Part shown: positions 1-12,225 of the stretch, piece by piece
How the letters are laid out: every line of letters begins with the position of its first letter
How positions within the stretch are numbered: the stretch's first letter is position 1
NCBI GenBank assembly: GCA_029891345.1
Contig: CM057009.1
Span: 306,095,166 to 306,159,165 of the forward strand
Origin: Dryococelus australis
Lineage: Eukaryota; Arthropoda; Insecta; Phasmatodea; Phasmatidae
DNA: 64,000 nucleotides
Direction of reading: 5' to 3'
The notes under the pieces: generated by a model
Told to the model about the DNA's origin: nothing
Databases searched by the model: none
The model's input: only the letters and a program-made list of their open reading frames with translations
Made by a program: the position numbers and the translations under genes

Positions 1-320
1 TCCAAATGTGCACTCTGGTGGGTTACCCAATGAAAAGCACCTCAGTGGCAGAAAACTTAACTTTCATTGATAATTTATGGAGGGGAGAAACAGGCCTGTG
101 TCTGTTGCCATCAAAACTTTATTTGTTTTCGATTTTTTGTAGCAGTTCCAAAATAGCCTGTTTCGAAAGACGTTGCCTCATCTCATACTTCTCGTCATCT
201 AGGTCTTGGAAGGGTGCCGTTTTCTCATGTGCTGTCTTGGCCTAGGTACTTCATGGAAAAAATTTTGCTCAAAATCATTATCCATTTCATCAAATTCATG
301 TCCACTTTCTGAAAAATACG
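1..320 (-). pseudogene. PIF/Harbinger-like transposase remnant, cut by the window edge
   Basis: On the minus strand a single frame from about 197 down to about 3 reads DEKYEMRQRLSKQAILELL, then (after a stop) a segment containing RHRPVSPLHKLSMKVKFSA. This fits the N-terminal part of PIF/Harbinger (HARBI1-type) transposases, where a 'RF-RLSK..' helix is followed by 'R..PVSP...L...L.FYATG'. Two in-frame stops, near 121 and 29, break it, so it is not functional. The catalytic DDE part would lie beyond the window. A MITE end starts next to it at 331. Family assignment is by recall of the pattern only. The plus-strand open frame over this region is its antisense shadow. Confidence 0.55.
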
Positions 321-330
321 TCGCGATATA

Positions 331-411
331 TACTATTCACGGTAAAGTGTACACTTTTGAAAGGAATCCCATTTGGAGTAATAGTCAATAAATATAACTT
401 ATTTTAACCTT
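331..411 (+). mobile_element. MITE family M2, left end only, cut by a SINE
   Basis: The segment has the left terminus TATTCACGGTAAAGTG followed by the interior AATAGTCAATAAATATA shared with the copies at 20472, 21116 and 26389. The match stops at about 411, where a tRNA-derived SINE head begins. The right half was not found beyond the SINE. Confidence 0.65.
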
Positions 412-512
412 GGAACTGTGGCCGAGCGGTTAGCCCGCTCGCCTCCCACCTAGGCGAACCTGGTTCAATCCCAGGCCAGGTCACCGGATTTTCGCATGTG
501 GGAATCGTACAG
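412..512 (+). mobile_element. tRNA-derived SINE, head region (5' fragment)
   Basis: A-box-like TGGCCGAGCGGTTA is at 419-432 and B-box-like GGTTCAATCCC at 462-472. The sequence after the B box (CACCGGATTTTCGCATGTGGGAATCGT) matches the start of the body of the other SINEs here, but the copy ends near 512, so its 3' half is missing. It is not a tRNA gene: it continues into the SINE body instead of closing an acceptor stem. Confidence 0.75.
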
Positions 513-789
513 AAGGTGTACTGAATGTTGCTGTTTCACTCACCGTATTCTACGCACACTTTTACTTCAATGAACTTCAAGAAACATAATACTGAGGTTT
601 CCAAACATGCGTTTGCAGATTGTATAGTAGGGCTAACAATTTTCTATGAAAGTGAAATATACCAATTCGCAGGAATTAATGTTAGTATTTAGACAAATTT
701 ATTTGTGATATATAAAGAAGTTGACAATCCTCAGTAAAACCAATGAAAAGAAAATTACCTACACACGACCAGTGCCTTAAGAGGGTCCC

Positions 790-912
<123 letters not shown>

Positions 913-2230
913 TATAATATTGTGGACTGAAGTTTATCTGTCAGTAAGATAACACAAGTACCAACAGAATCAATCACTATACTTACTCGAAATAGAAGCG
1001 TGACTACAAACTATTTTAGACATGAAATATATTGTTTTTGCATCTCAGGCTTACTATTTTCTGAAACAAAAAAACAATAGCGTTTTGTTTATGAAGCGCC
1101 GCAAAACATACATGATCGGTTCTTAGAACATAGTAGGGCAATGAGAAAGTCAAACTCATGGAATGAATTCAGAAAACATACTTGTAATTCGGATGAAACT
1201 TTTTTGTTTTCACAGCATTTGACTGCGTTAATTGGACTGGCGAGATTACAGGAATTTTTAAAGAGATATCAAAACTATGTATATAAAAATACATATAATA
1301 ATAAATTAAAATTTGTGTAGATCATAGAATATACAGATTTGGGTGTATTCAGAGAGCACAAGGAATGATAAGGAAATAAAACCTTATTTGTGTCGCTGCA
1401 ATGTATCATCTCTTTAAAACAAACCGTATGCCACTAATGTTCTAATTGTTCAAATTGGAAAGGTCAGCAATTCAACTTAAGGAATAAGTTACCTAATGTG
1501 AAATAAGAGCAAGGATTATAAATAAATTTCGTAGCTCTGAAGTTTTTTGCAGTTGCGGAAATATGCACTAAGCATTATTTCCTCACGAAACTGATATGAA
1601 AATAATTTCCTGAAAATAAATTTTTGTTTACCGAACTTTCCTTATGTTCTAGCGCATATAATTCCTACAGCGGCTCTCGTTTCAGCGCACGTCCAGCAGT
1701 TAAAGTGCTGACTTACTGATAGCGCTAAAACGCACGTGTGCACGAAATCGCATAAATCAGCAGTAATCAGGCGATACTGGTTTCTGCAGAGATGTTCTAA
1801 GCGCAGAGTAACACACTTCGACCTATCTCATTACTCTTCACTTAATATGAACGAAAGTGGGAGAGCCATAACATCAACAGTGTTTTCGCATTCCAGAAAC
1901 AAACGACACTCGTAGCCAAAAAAAAAAAAAAATTCAGTTTTTTTATTTAGATCAGAATTCTATTAAGTTGACTACCCTTGGGACTACAAGAAGGATACCT
2001 ATGAATAACTGACTGCCAGTGAGACACTAAAGAAAAAATGTGGGGGGGGGGGAGAGTCTGTTGTTCCACAGGTCTAGACCAGGATCGTCTTGAACTATAT
2101 ATGAGTTTGTGTATACATGTACGCGAGATACATTGTAAAAAGAATACCTGAGCGTAGATATCAGTGTGGGCAGATTGTTGAAAGCGTTCAAAGATACTGA
2201 TCCTTCGACTAATGTGTTCTATTCGGAGAT
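913..2230. other. no gene recognised (AT-rich)
   Basis: AT-rich sequence with short homopolymers (A14 at 1919-1932, G10 near 2042). A CpG-bearing patch at 1670-1760 has no coding signal. Nothing further could be supported. Confidence 0.5.
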
Positions 2231-2309
2231 GATTGGAAAGTATTTAAAGGAGAGTTTCCTGATCAGTCATTCCCACCTCCGTGTTTAGCCACTTGCCGAG
2301 CCTGTTACC

Positions 2310-2690
2310 GACTGCAATGTCAAGTGGCATCGTGCGAAACCACTCAAGAGTCAAGGACAGTGAACCTCAGACTGTACCAAAATCACAGGAAATCTGAAGA
2401 GGCTATGGAACGTCTTGAAGATGGCCTTGTAACATCTCGGATGCCTGACAACGACACAAGCGAAGCATGTAAAGATATGCAGCAGGCGTTGTTATTCCCG
2501 ACCCTAGTGCGCAGTAGTATGATTTACAAGAGGCAGTTGTCTTGCTAACTCTTCTGTGATCGTGCGTGCGACATCAACAGTGCATAAATGTGCATGTGGC
2601 GTGAGACTACAGCAGGCCGACGGGGTAACGAAATAGAGTCCTGTCTGCTTCATGTACTGAATATGATTGACATAAATTATATCTTAGTTT
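2310..2690 (+). pseudogene. decayed transposon-type ORF (family not firmly identified)
   Basis: An open frame at 2324-2545 reads ...LRLYQNHRKSEEAMERLEDG...QQALLFPTLVRSSMIYKRQL and then stops. After two stops the same kind of protein continues near 2588 as MCMWRETTAGRRGNEIESC. The order (helical basic region, 'D..QAL..P', 'YKRQL', then 'M.VW.ET...G..E..SC') resembles a repetitive arthropod transposon ORF family that I recall only as uncharacterised. Base composition is more GC-balanced than the surroundings, which fits old coding sequence. No intact product is possible. Superfamily unknown. Confidence 0.4.
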
Positions 2691-2789
2691 ACCTTGTGTC
2701 ATTGGGTATGTTTCATACCATTGAACAGAAGTTCCTTGTGTCTGGTCCCTACTACTTGGTGTGTGAAGCGGGCGTACGAACTTAAGAGT

Positions 2790-5700
2790 TTCAACACCAC
2801 TTTGTACAATAAGATAAAAAAAATGCCATAATGAAATAAGATGCTACTCAACTACTAAATATTCTTTTGGATAATTAACTACTGGAATGCATTACTTGGT
2901 GTAGTTGAAACCAGGCCATCCACTTGTAAGTATAGTAAGTAATATTTGTTGGAAATCTCTTACTTAGCCCATATTTTACCAAGTGTTGCCCTGCTCATAC
3001 TCATCGGGGAATTTTCCGATATTTCTTAAACAATTGTGAAATAGATAAAGAAACTACGTTTTATTAATTGCAACATTTCAATGAAGATAATCGTTACGGC
3101 TTGGGTTGCCTACAAGAAAGGGTAGATAAATATTGCGTATCTGGCGAATGACATTTGCAAAACCAGAAGTCAAAATAATGTGACAGTAAAAGAGCTGCAT
3201 TTCATCTGTGTTGCTCATCAATAACTACTGTTCGAATTATATTTACTACATAGTTTTCGATTCAAGGTAAAAATGTATCCGGCAATGTTGACTAGTCGTG
3301 CACACATACTTTAACTAGGTACGTATAAAAACGAGGAAGAATTGAAATCAGTGTAAACTTTAGCAACAGAACAGCATGACACGCATTATCACGTACTCGT
3401 ATCGCTACGATAAAATACCTATTTTCGCGAAACTTTGATCACATGCTCGTAAACGTAGTTTTATGGAAAAATTAAGTGTTATTTAACAATGATTATTTTT
3501 TTTAACATTACAGTTATAATTTTTTGAAATATCAAAAACAGCAGATTCGCCGTAAATAAAGTTAAAAAAAAAAAAAATCAGGGATAGATATTCAATGTCT
3601 CCCCTGAGAACATAAGAAGTTCCCCAGTTAGTGTAAGTTCCCTTCTCTTGTTTCATCAGGGAATTATTTTCTACCAATATTACGCCAGCATGTACCAAAA
3701 GCATACATGAAAACTGGAAATAGCCTATGACAAAAATTCTACCAAATTGAAAAGTATTTAAGGTGCTTAAAAAATATTTCAATGTAATATTACGTAATAT
3801 TAACAGTTTTTTTTAGTCTACGCGACTGTAACTGCCTTTGTGGCGTTGAGGTATAAACGGACCATCATACGTTGATTTCATGCAAATGAAATGGTGGAGA
3901 TGAAAGTCTAGGGACTTGGCTCTCTGACGTATCACTGCATAAGTACAAAGAGGCTGTGCAGTTGTTTCCTGCTGATCGAACATATTAGAATTGATAAAGG
4001 CCATGTCTATCTACAAAGAGAGTTAGACACGCGATATTTTCGGTAAAGGGTCACTGTTTTACCTAACACTTTAATTGGAGCATTATGGTTCAGCTAGTTG
4101 GATTCAAAACGGATGTGCAGTTTTGTACATTACATTCAAACGTATTCTCGCGATAGGAAATAAAATTGTTACATTATATTTATTATTGTGTTTAAAATAT
4201 AGAAATATAGTGGGTGTGGCCAAAATATAATAACTTTCCGTAAAAACGTAGCACTGGTGTGGCTACATGTATATATGCACGATGAACAAATACGTTGTAA
4301 GGGGGACGATCACATCTGATTGAAATCACCGTGGTCACTAGAAAGGTAGAAACTAACTTCGTACTAAAACATATGTGGACCTGTCAAGTGTAAGCTACAC
4401 GTTACACTTTAATATTCGCCCCGCACTAGTTAATTTCTGATCATTTGTATTTACTCCGTCAATTAAACAAACTACGCAAACTCTTTGGAAGATATGCTGT
4501 CATTTTAAAGAGATGTACTCTAGTAAAAGATTCACGTATAATATAATTCTCGTATAATTCTGGTACAATATTCGGGATATTTTTTCCAGGTTCTCGTTAG
4601 ATCAGAGAGAAGGCCTGGCAATACAAACTCGGTAAATATGGTAGAGCATTGAGTTATTACAAATCATATAATAAAATGTGGTAATTTCTTCTATACTTTG
4701 AAAAAATATTTATCGAAGAAAAATTAATCTGCTTAATCATAACAAATATTTTATAGGGATATGTTAAATAAAATTAGTTCATATTTCAGTAAATGATTAT
4801 AAAGGTTCAAAAGATGTTAATACTTTTCGGGAAAAAACTGCAGGCTTCAAAACCCTATATTTTTTTAGGGTGACATTTATTTTGGTAATCTTCAGTAAAA
4901 TTAGCACCACAATTGAGTAATGTGATATTTAAAACGAAAACAAGGTTCTGTTGTTCATCGAGGATTTTGCAAACAAAAGTTATCTTTTTGCGTAAATTTG
5001 TTAAAGTGTTTGTGTTACGATAATTATACCAACCACATAAAATCAGTTAAATTATAATTCTTCTTAAAATAGTTGAGTTGATCAAATGACATGTAGGTAT
5101 AATATGTTTTAGGTTATTACTTCATAGAATATATTTCAATATTAAATGAATAACTTTTTTTTTAAAATGCGTATTTTCGGAGAAACTGTGGCCTGTATAC
5201 GAGACTGAGAAAAACGCTAATATTGTAGATCTGCGTTTATTAAAACTAATTTTTCTAAACAAAATTAACTATTTCACAAATAATTTCATCGAAGCCATTT
5301 AATGGAGAGTAAATTGCTATGAGTATATGCATTCACAAACACACAGATACGACTACAGGCAAAATAAAGGGACTTGTTGTATCAAATTATTTACAAAGGC
5401 TCCGTGAAATTCCCCTTCATCACAGAATTTCCATGCAAAATTTAAAGTAGTTGTAGAACAGATGTGCCGGTCCCAGAAATCAAGATTCTGAAAGTAAAAA
5501 TGTATATAACCGTTACATACGTAGTATCACCCAAACCAAAATAGAAGAACTAATTTTAAACTTCTTCCCGTTCTTGAAACTTTGCATCATGGCCTAGGCA
5601 CATCAAAATAACTTATTGAAACATAAAGGAAAATTTTGTATGTTTTGGCATTTCAGTAAGAACGTAAAATTAATGTATTAGAATCTGATTCTCTGAGTAC

Positions 5701-7340
5701 AAGTGTGCCAGAATCAACATAACTATACTACTACTAGTGTCTAATTGGTGTTGATGTTTTATATGATTATCTGCACCAATAAAGCAGACGCTTGTATTTC
5801 GCTGAGGTGAAACTTCAAGCTGAAATTTCTTTTTGGGCATACATCAATGGGGAAAAATTGTTTACTATGTTAACTTGCCGCCTGTGTAGTACCAACATGG
5901 AAGCAATACGTATACATTCAATTCAGATGAAATAAATTCAGGTTTTCCTTCACACTTTCAAGCACATCACCTAAAGACAAGAGTACCTCCTGGCTTTTGT
6001 CGGCTCGATTAACACAAACATCGACTCCGTTTCCCTGTGATTTACACAGAGTGGTCTCTCTTCCTCGCTCTCTCGCACACTTTCTTTCTCTCTTCTTTGT
6101 TGTCCCTCATTCTGTCTGTCTGTTCCCTCTCACACACAATGTTTCTTATGAATCGATCAGTCTGACACCAGTAAGTACTATTTACATTTCATTCACATAC
6201 CGCTTATAGGATCTCTCCTAATGGGCTAGAAGTAGTGTCTGATGAAGCGTTTAAAATCTAAATGCCACGAAATAGCTTACATATCATGGAAGCTAGCTGG
6301 GTATAAGAACAATTCCCAATCGCTTCCTGAAATTGATACGTATTTGAAACAACAGAATAAAAAAAATTAATCAATTCCACAATAGCTGTTATGTCGGTAG
6401 AAAAAAAATAGGGGGGGGGGGATAAAACACGTGTAGAGTATTTAGAACTATGGGTTTTTCACGGATAATTGAGCTTTTTTGAAACTAACCTTTGAAATAT
6501 ATCACAGCACATATTTTTATGGGAGCAGTAAAGTTGGTAACGGAGAAAATTATTCCGTGTCATAATGTTGAATTAAATACCGGGCATACAACTGTGGATA
6601 ACTAAATTATTTCCTTTGCTGTCTATTATTTTCAATAAATGCAACTGTAAGAAGATCCCCAGTTTGTAAAATATTTACTTACCAAATAATTACTCAAAGT
6701 CACTTGTTCCACGCTTGAATAAAATTTGACATGCGATGAAAGGACACTCAATGTTCATATATGTAGATCTCTAGTACGACTTTCAGAATAGCTCAGATGA
6801 CTGCGAGCCGAGCCAACAATACCATTCAGTGTGGGACACGAGACCTCGGCCTCCTAGTTGGTACGTATGGACACCTCAGTATCAAAATATATCAGGGCCC
6901 GGTAAGTTTGTTAAAAAAATTAGGAGACAAAAATAGCATTATTATTTTTATAGATATACTGTATTTATTAGTATAGACTCTAAAATATATTCATTGCTAA
7001 ATTGCAAACTATATATTTTCGAAACTGGATGATTAACATGGAAAAATCGGGGCACTGGAAGCATGTGCGAAATTTCTAAAGTATCTACCGACTACTTTTT
7101 TACACATACCTTAGAATCTAGTTACAGAAAATGTTTAAATTTTAATAATACTAACGTACGCCAGTCGAACAAGGTAAAGCCGTACGGTGAATTCTAGTAG
7201 AGTGAGATCTCCTGTACAAGTGTCTTTGAATGTCGCAAAAGATGAATTAGCCGTAATTTTGTTATTTTTCTCAAACAGTGTCGTGTATTCACAAATTTTT
7301 TTACGTAATTATAAAGTTAAAAGACGGAAACGCCATCCGT
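2790..7340. other. no gene recognised (AT-rich, likely intronic or intergenic)
   Basis: Long AT-rich stretch. Open frames are short, lack codon structure and contain no recognisable motif. A pyrimidine-rich tract at 6050-6150 and a G10 run at 6412-6421 are the only compositional features. Confidence 0.5.
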
Positions 7341-7347
7341 TATGACG

Positions 7348-7515
7348 AAAAAAAAAAAAAAAAAAAAAAAAAACGCATTTGAGGTCTGGAAATACATAAT
7401 GCGGAAAGTCTCTCTATTTTCTCTTGCTTCGGGTTTCGGGAACGAACAAAGCCGATCCTACAGAAAGCTTTCTTCGCCCTTTGTAACAATAAAATTATAG
7501 CTTTTGCACCAGTAA

Positions 7516-7590
<75 letters not shown>

Positions 7591-8018
7591 ACAATTATAC
7601 ACATGCATTCAAACATCAAAAAGTAGTATCTGGCATCTGTAACAGCAACACGTGAAACACTGAAACTTTACAGGAAACTGAAAATGATACGTATGCCATA
7701 TATCTGAAATAATGCGTGTGTATGTGTGTGGATATTATATATGTATATATATAATATATACACGCATACAATTTAATAATGCACAAGAAGGTCTCATGTG
7801 AGTGATAAGAGTTACACACTATCATACTTCTCATACGTATTCATACGTTGTTTGCAGAAAAAAAAATTATTGACATTTATATATACAGTAATAAACTTGC
7901 ATCACAAAAATCGAAATTTTTTTGTATTTTTTTTTAAATCTAAAGTACACGAAAACCTATTTTAAAAATTACGAAGCATTTCCTTGAATTCACAAAAAAA
8001 AAAAAAAAAAAAAAAAAA
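7348..8018. repeat. simple-repeat cluster: poly(A), (TA)n, poly(A)
   Basis: Poly(A) at 7348-7373, a roughly 70-bp (TA)n tract at 7519-7587, alternating TA/TG sequence at 7715-7765 and a second poly(A) at 7994-8018. The minus-strand frame with a Tyr-Ile run is created by the TA tract. Confidence 0.9.
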
Positions 8019-8726
8019 TTCGAGAAATTTTCGGAAAGTTCTTTGTTGAAATAAAATGCCCCAATTTTTAATAGAGAGCTCTGAAAAAAAATTACAGCGT
8101 TTTCCGTAATAATATGTTTTTTTTTTAACAGTGTTCACTGTAAAAGATTGCTTTTACATTACGCCGAATTGATTTCGCACGAGATTTGGCATGATAAATC
8201 TGATGCGAGAATATCAGGAAAATCCTATGAGAAACGAGTCCACGGATCAAATATGCAGCAAAATACCTCATTTCATGAGAAAAGTTGATGGCCTCGGAAT
8301 ATTTTAGCTAGCCACAATTTTAATAATTAAATCTCATGAAAACACTGTGATTTAAAGTAGCTGCTATTAGAACGTGGGATTTCTTGTATTAGTCCAGATT
8401 TCTAACAACACTTTCTGAACTCCTCTCAATTGAAACAAAAAAAAACACACTTTCAAGTGTTCTTTAGAATGAATATTTTCGCTTGATTCCCATTTGCGGT
8501 TGTTTGATACATATTTGGTTAAATGACAAGCAGAGAACGACCAATGTAATCGCTCGTTTCGTGCAAAACTCTCCTGAAAATAGGGCAGTCTCTATCTCCT
8601 GCTTTCGTACGGGATCAACCTTGCATGAGATATACTCACATATTTAGTATAAAAAAGATATCTTGCACGTGCTTTGCGTGTATTTCGTATCGTACCAAAG
8701 CAGTTTTATGACTGTGTGAGGCCACA

Positions 8727-9022
8727 GAGTAAATAAGTATACAGAGGTGAAATGGCGTGTTGATTCTTTTGATATGGGCGTATCCATTCGCTTAATGGCC
8801 AGGGGGAGGGGGGGGGGGGGCTCTGGTAACTAGCTTTGAGTCTTATTTGCTACTGCGTGCTGCAAAACTTTTATTATTTGCTGTCAGCTAGTGAGTAAGT
8901 TACAAGGCGCTGATTGGAGAAGGGCATTCCCGACATGTTGCTGGCCAGTGACGCCATTTTGCTAGCGTGTGTTAGTGGAGTTCGCAGTGAAAGCTGCTAT
9001 TTCACCTTTGCATTCTTAAGTA
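8727..9022 (-). mobile_element. TIR element family M3, copy 1 (hosts a MITE near one end)
   Basis: Inverted termini are visible: CACAGAGTAAATAAG...GAGGTGAAATGG at the left and GCTATTTCACCTTTGC at the right. The interior ACCAGGCGCTGATTGG.. / CCATTTTG block recurs at 31764-31830 and, inverted, at 55786-55860. A G-run interrupts it at 8803-8820. The right tip appears displaced by MITE M1 (9023-9437): the bases after M1, TATTCTGTGG, match the missing terminus (revcomp of CCACAGAGTA). There is no coding capacity. Superfamily not determined. Confidence 0.6.
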
Positions 9023-9437
9023 TAGGCTGTTCTCGGTAAACTTAGCTCTTTAGTAAGCCCCGCTTAAGATCTACTTGTATGCACGTTGTGTATTCCTCCG
9101 CCTTATGTAAAATTAACATTGTCACGGTCCTCATTACTTTACTCATCGGTCAAGTGAAACTGCGAAATTATTAGAAAAGTAAATATTTTACAAATATTCT
9201 CTTTTTCGCCCTTCGATACATTTGAAAAGTACAAAGCGAAAGAATATTTGAAGTTATATCAAATGGTTACCTAACAATTTTAATCTACGTTAATATATGG
9301 AACTATTTTCCATCCGTCGTTACCAACATTACTGGGCGAATGTCACTAAGTGCGCCCGTTAAAATATATGCAGGGAGGGATAGTGACATTTTTCTAAGGT
9401 CGAGTTCAAAATTGCCCACTTTATCGTGAATAGCCTT
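9023..9437 (+). mobile_element. MITE family M1, copy 1 (415 bp)
   Basis: Starts TAGGCTGTTCTCGGTAAA and ends with the inverse, ...TTATCGTGAATAGCCTT, flanked by TA on both sides. The interior (CTTGTATGCACGTTGTGTATT..., AATATTTTACAAAT, TATTCGACGTTAA-like, GTGCGCCCGTTAAAATATATGCAGG) is shared with the copies at 30264, 31887, 58379 and 62100 and the inverted ones at 54756 and 55221. TA flanks would suit a Tc1/mariner-type origin, which is an inference. Non-coding. Confidence 0.85.
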
Positions 9438-9447
9438 TATTCTGTGG

Positions 9448-10774
9448 TACAGCTCTGAACAAGGAAAAGAGATCTACCAGCATGCACTCGACTCCCATTG
9501 TTGCTTTGTGCGATAAACTATAACATATTACGTCCCCACCACAAACAGACTCAGATATGTAAATTAAAACACTTGCTTACATATTTAACACAGGGAGTAA
9601 CGTGACATGAAAGTCACGACTGCTTGAATAAAAGCCCCTGTACGGATGGCGTGCTATGCAAAAAATATTTGAGCTGTGCTTGAAAAAAAATAAGGCTTGG
9701 TTTGATTTACAAGAAACAATTTTTGTTATATTTACTCCTAGTAAAACAATTCCAGATGGTTATCAAGAGGACAGATTATAGTCAAACGTAATAAATAACG
9801 CAAGTCAGTTATTCACCAGGAGATACAACAATTTCTCATGTTATTTCAAGCAACAGTTGTCCGTAATTAACTAGTAATATGACCTATCTTATGTCAACAA
9901 GTGCAAGTAACGTATTAACTAGTGTGTGAGCTACTGAACAGTGATGTCATATTATTGCGATTAACGAAATAATTAACAAAGTGTAAAATAAAAATTATTT
10001 CTCTAGAATCATTATATTATGCCAATTTATTAATTACAATGCCGACAACCATTTTAATGTATGATTATGTGTTTAAAATATATGAACGCTTACCATATAT
10101 TAGTTGTCTGTGCAGGACTACAGAAAGTGATATTTATTTTGTAATGTGTGGATGATAACAAACATCCAAATGTGTAGAATACTTAAGTTTAGCAAACTCA
10201 AATAAGGGCAAAGAAGTAAACGTTTGAAATGAATCTGCATTCATTGTTTGTCAGTTAAAAGTCAAGTTTTACAGTCAAACGTGCACTTCCCCTGTTTTTC
10301 GAATTGTTGTACTTCATGAGATCGTGATTGGCGCTGCGTAGAAAATGAGTTCTATTCGAATTGTAAAATTTTCTTTGGCTTACTTTGTTGATTCTTTTTC
10401 ACAACGACTATCCTGTTGAACTGAGACATATTACATTTTTGCTTTCAATACACTCGTTTTTACGAGTTGGTTCAGCCTATTAAACCTACTGTATTCCGTC
10501 CTGGTCACTTGTGGAATGAGCTGTCAACAAGAGCCTCCAGTGAAAGCGGGATGTCTCTGGTTCCGTTCAAACGCCGCTAAATTGGATACTGTAGGCTGTG
10601 TGGCGGGAACCAAAGTCGTCCCGATTGTCCAGAGCCGATGATTCTCACAGTGATCTTTGATCCCGCGCGCAGGATTTCCGAAAGCTTGGCGACTGTTGAA
10701 ACAGTCACTGAAGAAAGGGCAGCGATAAACAATATGCAAGTGGCGAGCTGGAAGATGAATGTCTAGTAGTTTTA
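9448..10774. other. no gene recognised
   Basis: AT-rich apart from a GC-balanced island at 10500-10745. Its minus-strand open frame (10524-10739, 71 residues) has no motif I recognise. It is probably another repeat fragment. Confidence 0.45.
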
Positions 10775-10778
10775 GTAT

Positions 10779-11396
10779 TGTTACAATTGTCTCAAAGTCA
10801 GTGGGCTAAACCAGATCCGATAAGAAACATAGGTATTAATTAAATGAAGGAGTTATTTGTAGTTTCTTAATTTTATTTACAATAACTACAAAATAATTAT
10901 CTCGACTCAACATCTCACAATATGTTAATATCACTTGCTGTTTACAATGAATGACTTCAATGCATACAGTTTAAAATTACCTCAAAGATATTAACCTTAA
11001 CTAAATAAATAAAAATCATTACCAAGATACAGTGTATCATAACCTATTCAATTATTTTACAAATTATATGTCCGTATTTAACAGTTCCAATATTAGAATA
11101 AAGTCCGTGTCATATCTTATTCAGCCCCTCCTCAAATTAGTCCAGGTCGTTCCAGTCCGCAATGTTCTAGAGTTCTCCGAGCACCCTCGTGCACAGTAGC
11201 CTTCACTCGTCGGGTTCAAGGCCTTCCCGTCCATCCACATCATGAACACCTCGTCCGCCGTCATCTCATAATCTTCCGCCGTCGTCCATCCTCACCGTGC
11301 ATAACTTCGCCCACGCAGTCAGCCAGATGGAATCTGTCAAAGACTGCTGACAGTTCAGCTGTGGCTTGTATTTATAGGGTTGTAGGCCATCGCCCA
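10779..11396 (-). repeat. left (3') LTR, missing its inner U3 end
   Basis: Collinear with the right LTR from TGTTACAATT to CATCGCCCAGAAAT at 11396, where it joins integrase sequence of opposite orientation. The outer roughly 235 bp of the right LTR (15976-16214) has no counterpart, so the U3 start and the polypurine tract were lost at this junction. Confidence 0.85.
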
Positions 11397-11770
11397 GAAA
11401 TGTTAAGAGAAATGCAAAACACAGCAGCAGGGGGTCATTCCGGTGTAGATAAGACCATTGACAGAGATATAATGAGATTCTATTAGCTGCATTGTCGGGG
11501 GGAGGATGTTGCGAAGTGGTGCCGTCTGTGTGATGATTGTACCGCGAGGAAGGGTCCGAGGGTTAAAGGACGAGGTCCCCTTCAAAAGTACAATGTTGGA
11601 GTCCCATTTGAGAGGATGGCAGTGGACATTCTCGAACTACTACCAGTCACTAACAGGGGGAATCTGTACCTTCTGGTAGAACAAAATTATTTCACAAAAT
11701 GGCCCGATGTTATACTGGTGCCAAACGAAAAGTCTGGCATGGTAACATCATCAACTTTTAAGATGAAGAG
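11397..11770 (+). pseudogene. gypsy integrase fragment: zinc-binding region and start of catalytic core (inverted)
   Basis: The plus-strand frame from about 11412 reads GGHSGVDKTIDR, WCRLCDDCTARKGP (CxxC of the HHCC finger), GPLQKYNVGVPFERMAVDI (first catalytic Asp in VDI), then NYFTKWPDV. This is the standard gypsy order. A stop replaces a conserved position near 11485. The block points opposite to gag and protease and stops before the rest of the integrase, which lies at 12178-12898 on the other strand. Confidence 0.85.
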
Positions 11771-12035
11771 TCTGCTATAAAGATACGGGTAAAATGTTCA
11801 ATTGCCTTTACCACTGCCACAATCTCCCTGCATGCCACAAAATAATTATTTACTGAAGTATTCCATTGGTTTCTCCTTTCCATCCTGAATATGAAATAAT
11901 ACAGCCCCGATACCTACATCACTATCATCAGTATCCCGAATAAATTCACCCTCTCTACTAGGGAAGCCCAGTACTGTGGGAGATATCAGAACCTGATAAG
12001 TCCAGAGCAATAAGAGATTGGCCTCTACCAAATGA
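11745..12035 (-). pseudogene. gypsy RNase H, N-terminal fragment
   Basis: The minus-strand frame reads LISPTVLGFPSREGEF, then DTDDSDVGIGAVL (the RNase H 'DASD.GIGAVL' strand), then KEKPMEYFSK. Further on, REIVAVVKAIEHF appears in another frame, so there is at least one frameshift. The C-terminal half of the same domain sits inverted at 12900-13200. Confidence 0.8.
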
Positions 12036-12225
12036 TAAAACTGAAATGTGAAGTCCCTGGGCTTATGTTTTTATCACCATCGAATTGTGGCTGGGTTCGC
12101 CACGATCGCCAAGCCTCTGCATGAACTGACTGAGGCAAAAAGAAAATTTTATTCGAAATTGGAGTACGAAATTGTATTCAATAGACTCCAACATCAGGAA
12201 CTTCGTACAGCGCCAGTCGGACGAT
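12035..12225 (+). pseudogene. gypsy reverse transcriptase C-terminal fragment (inverted)
   Basis: The plus-strand frame reads SLGLCFYHHRIVAGFATIAK then PLHELTEAKRKF and ends near LRTAPV. This is the RT thumb/connection region ('FLGL..YYRRFV.GFA.IAKPL..LT.....F.W'). The catalytic YxDD part of RT is absent. It abuts the oppositely oriented RNase H block at 12031 and overlaps the end of the integrase tail near 12200. Confidence 0.8.

Noticed and set aside
412..490. Possible tRNA gene (good A and B boxes)
   Set aside because: The sequence does not close a cloverleaf and continues into the SINE body, so it is a SINE head.
7340..7594. 84-residue frame with a Tyr-Ile run
   Set aside because: Created entirely by the (TA)n and poly(A) tracts.
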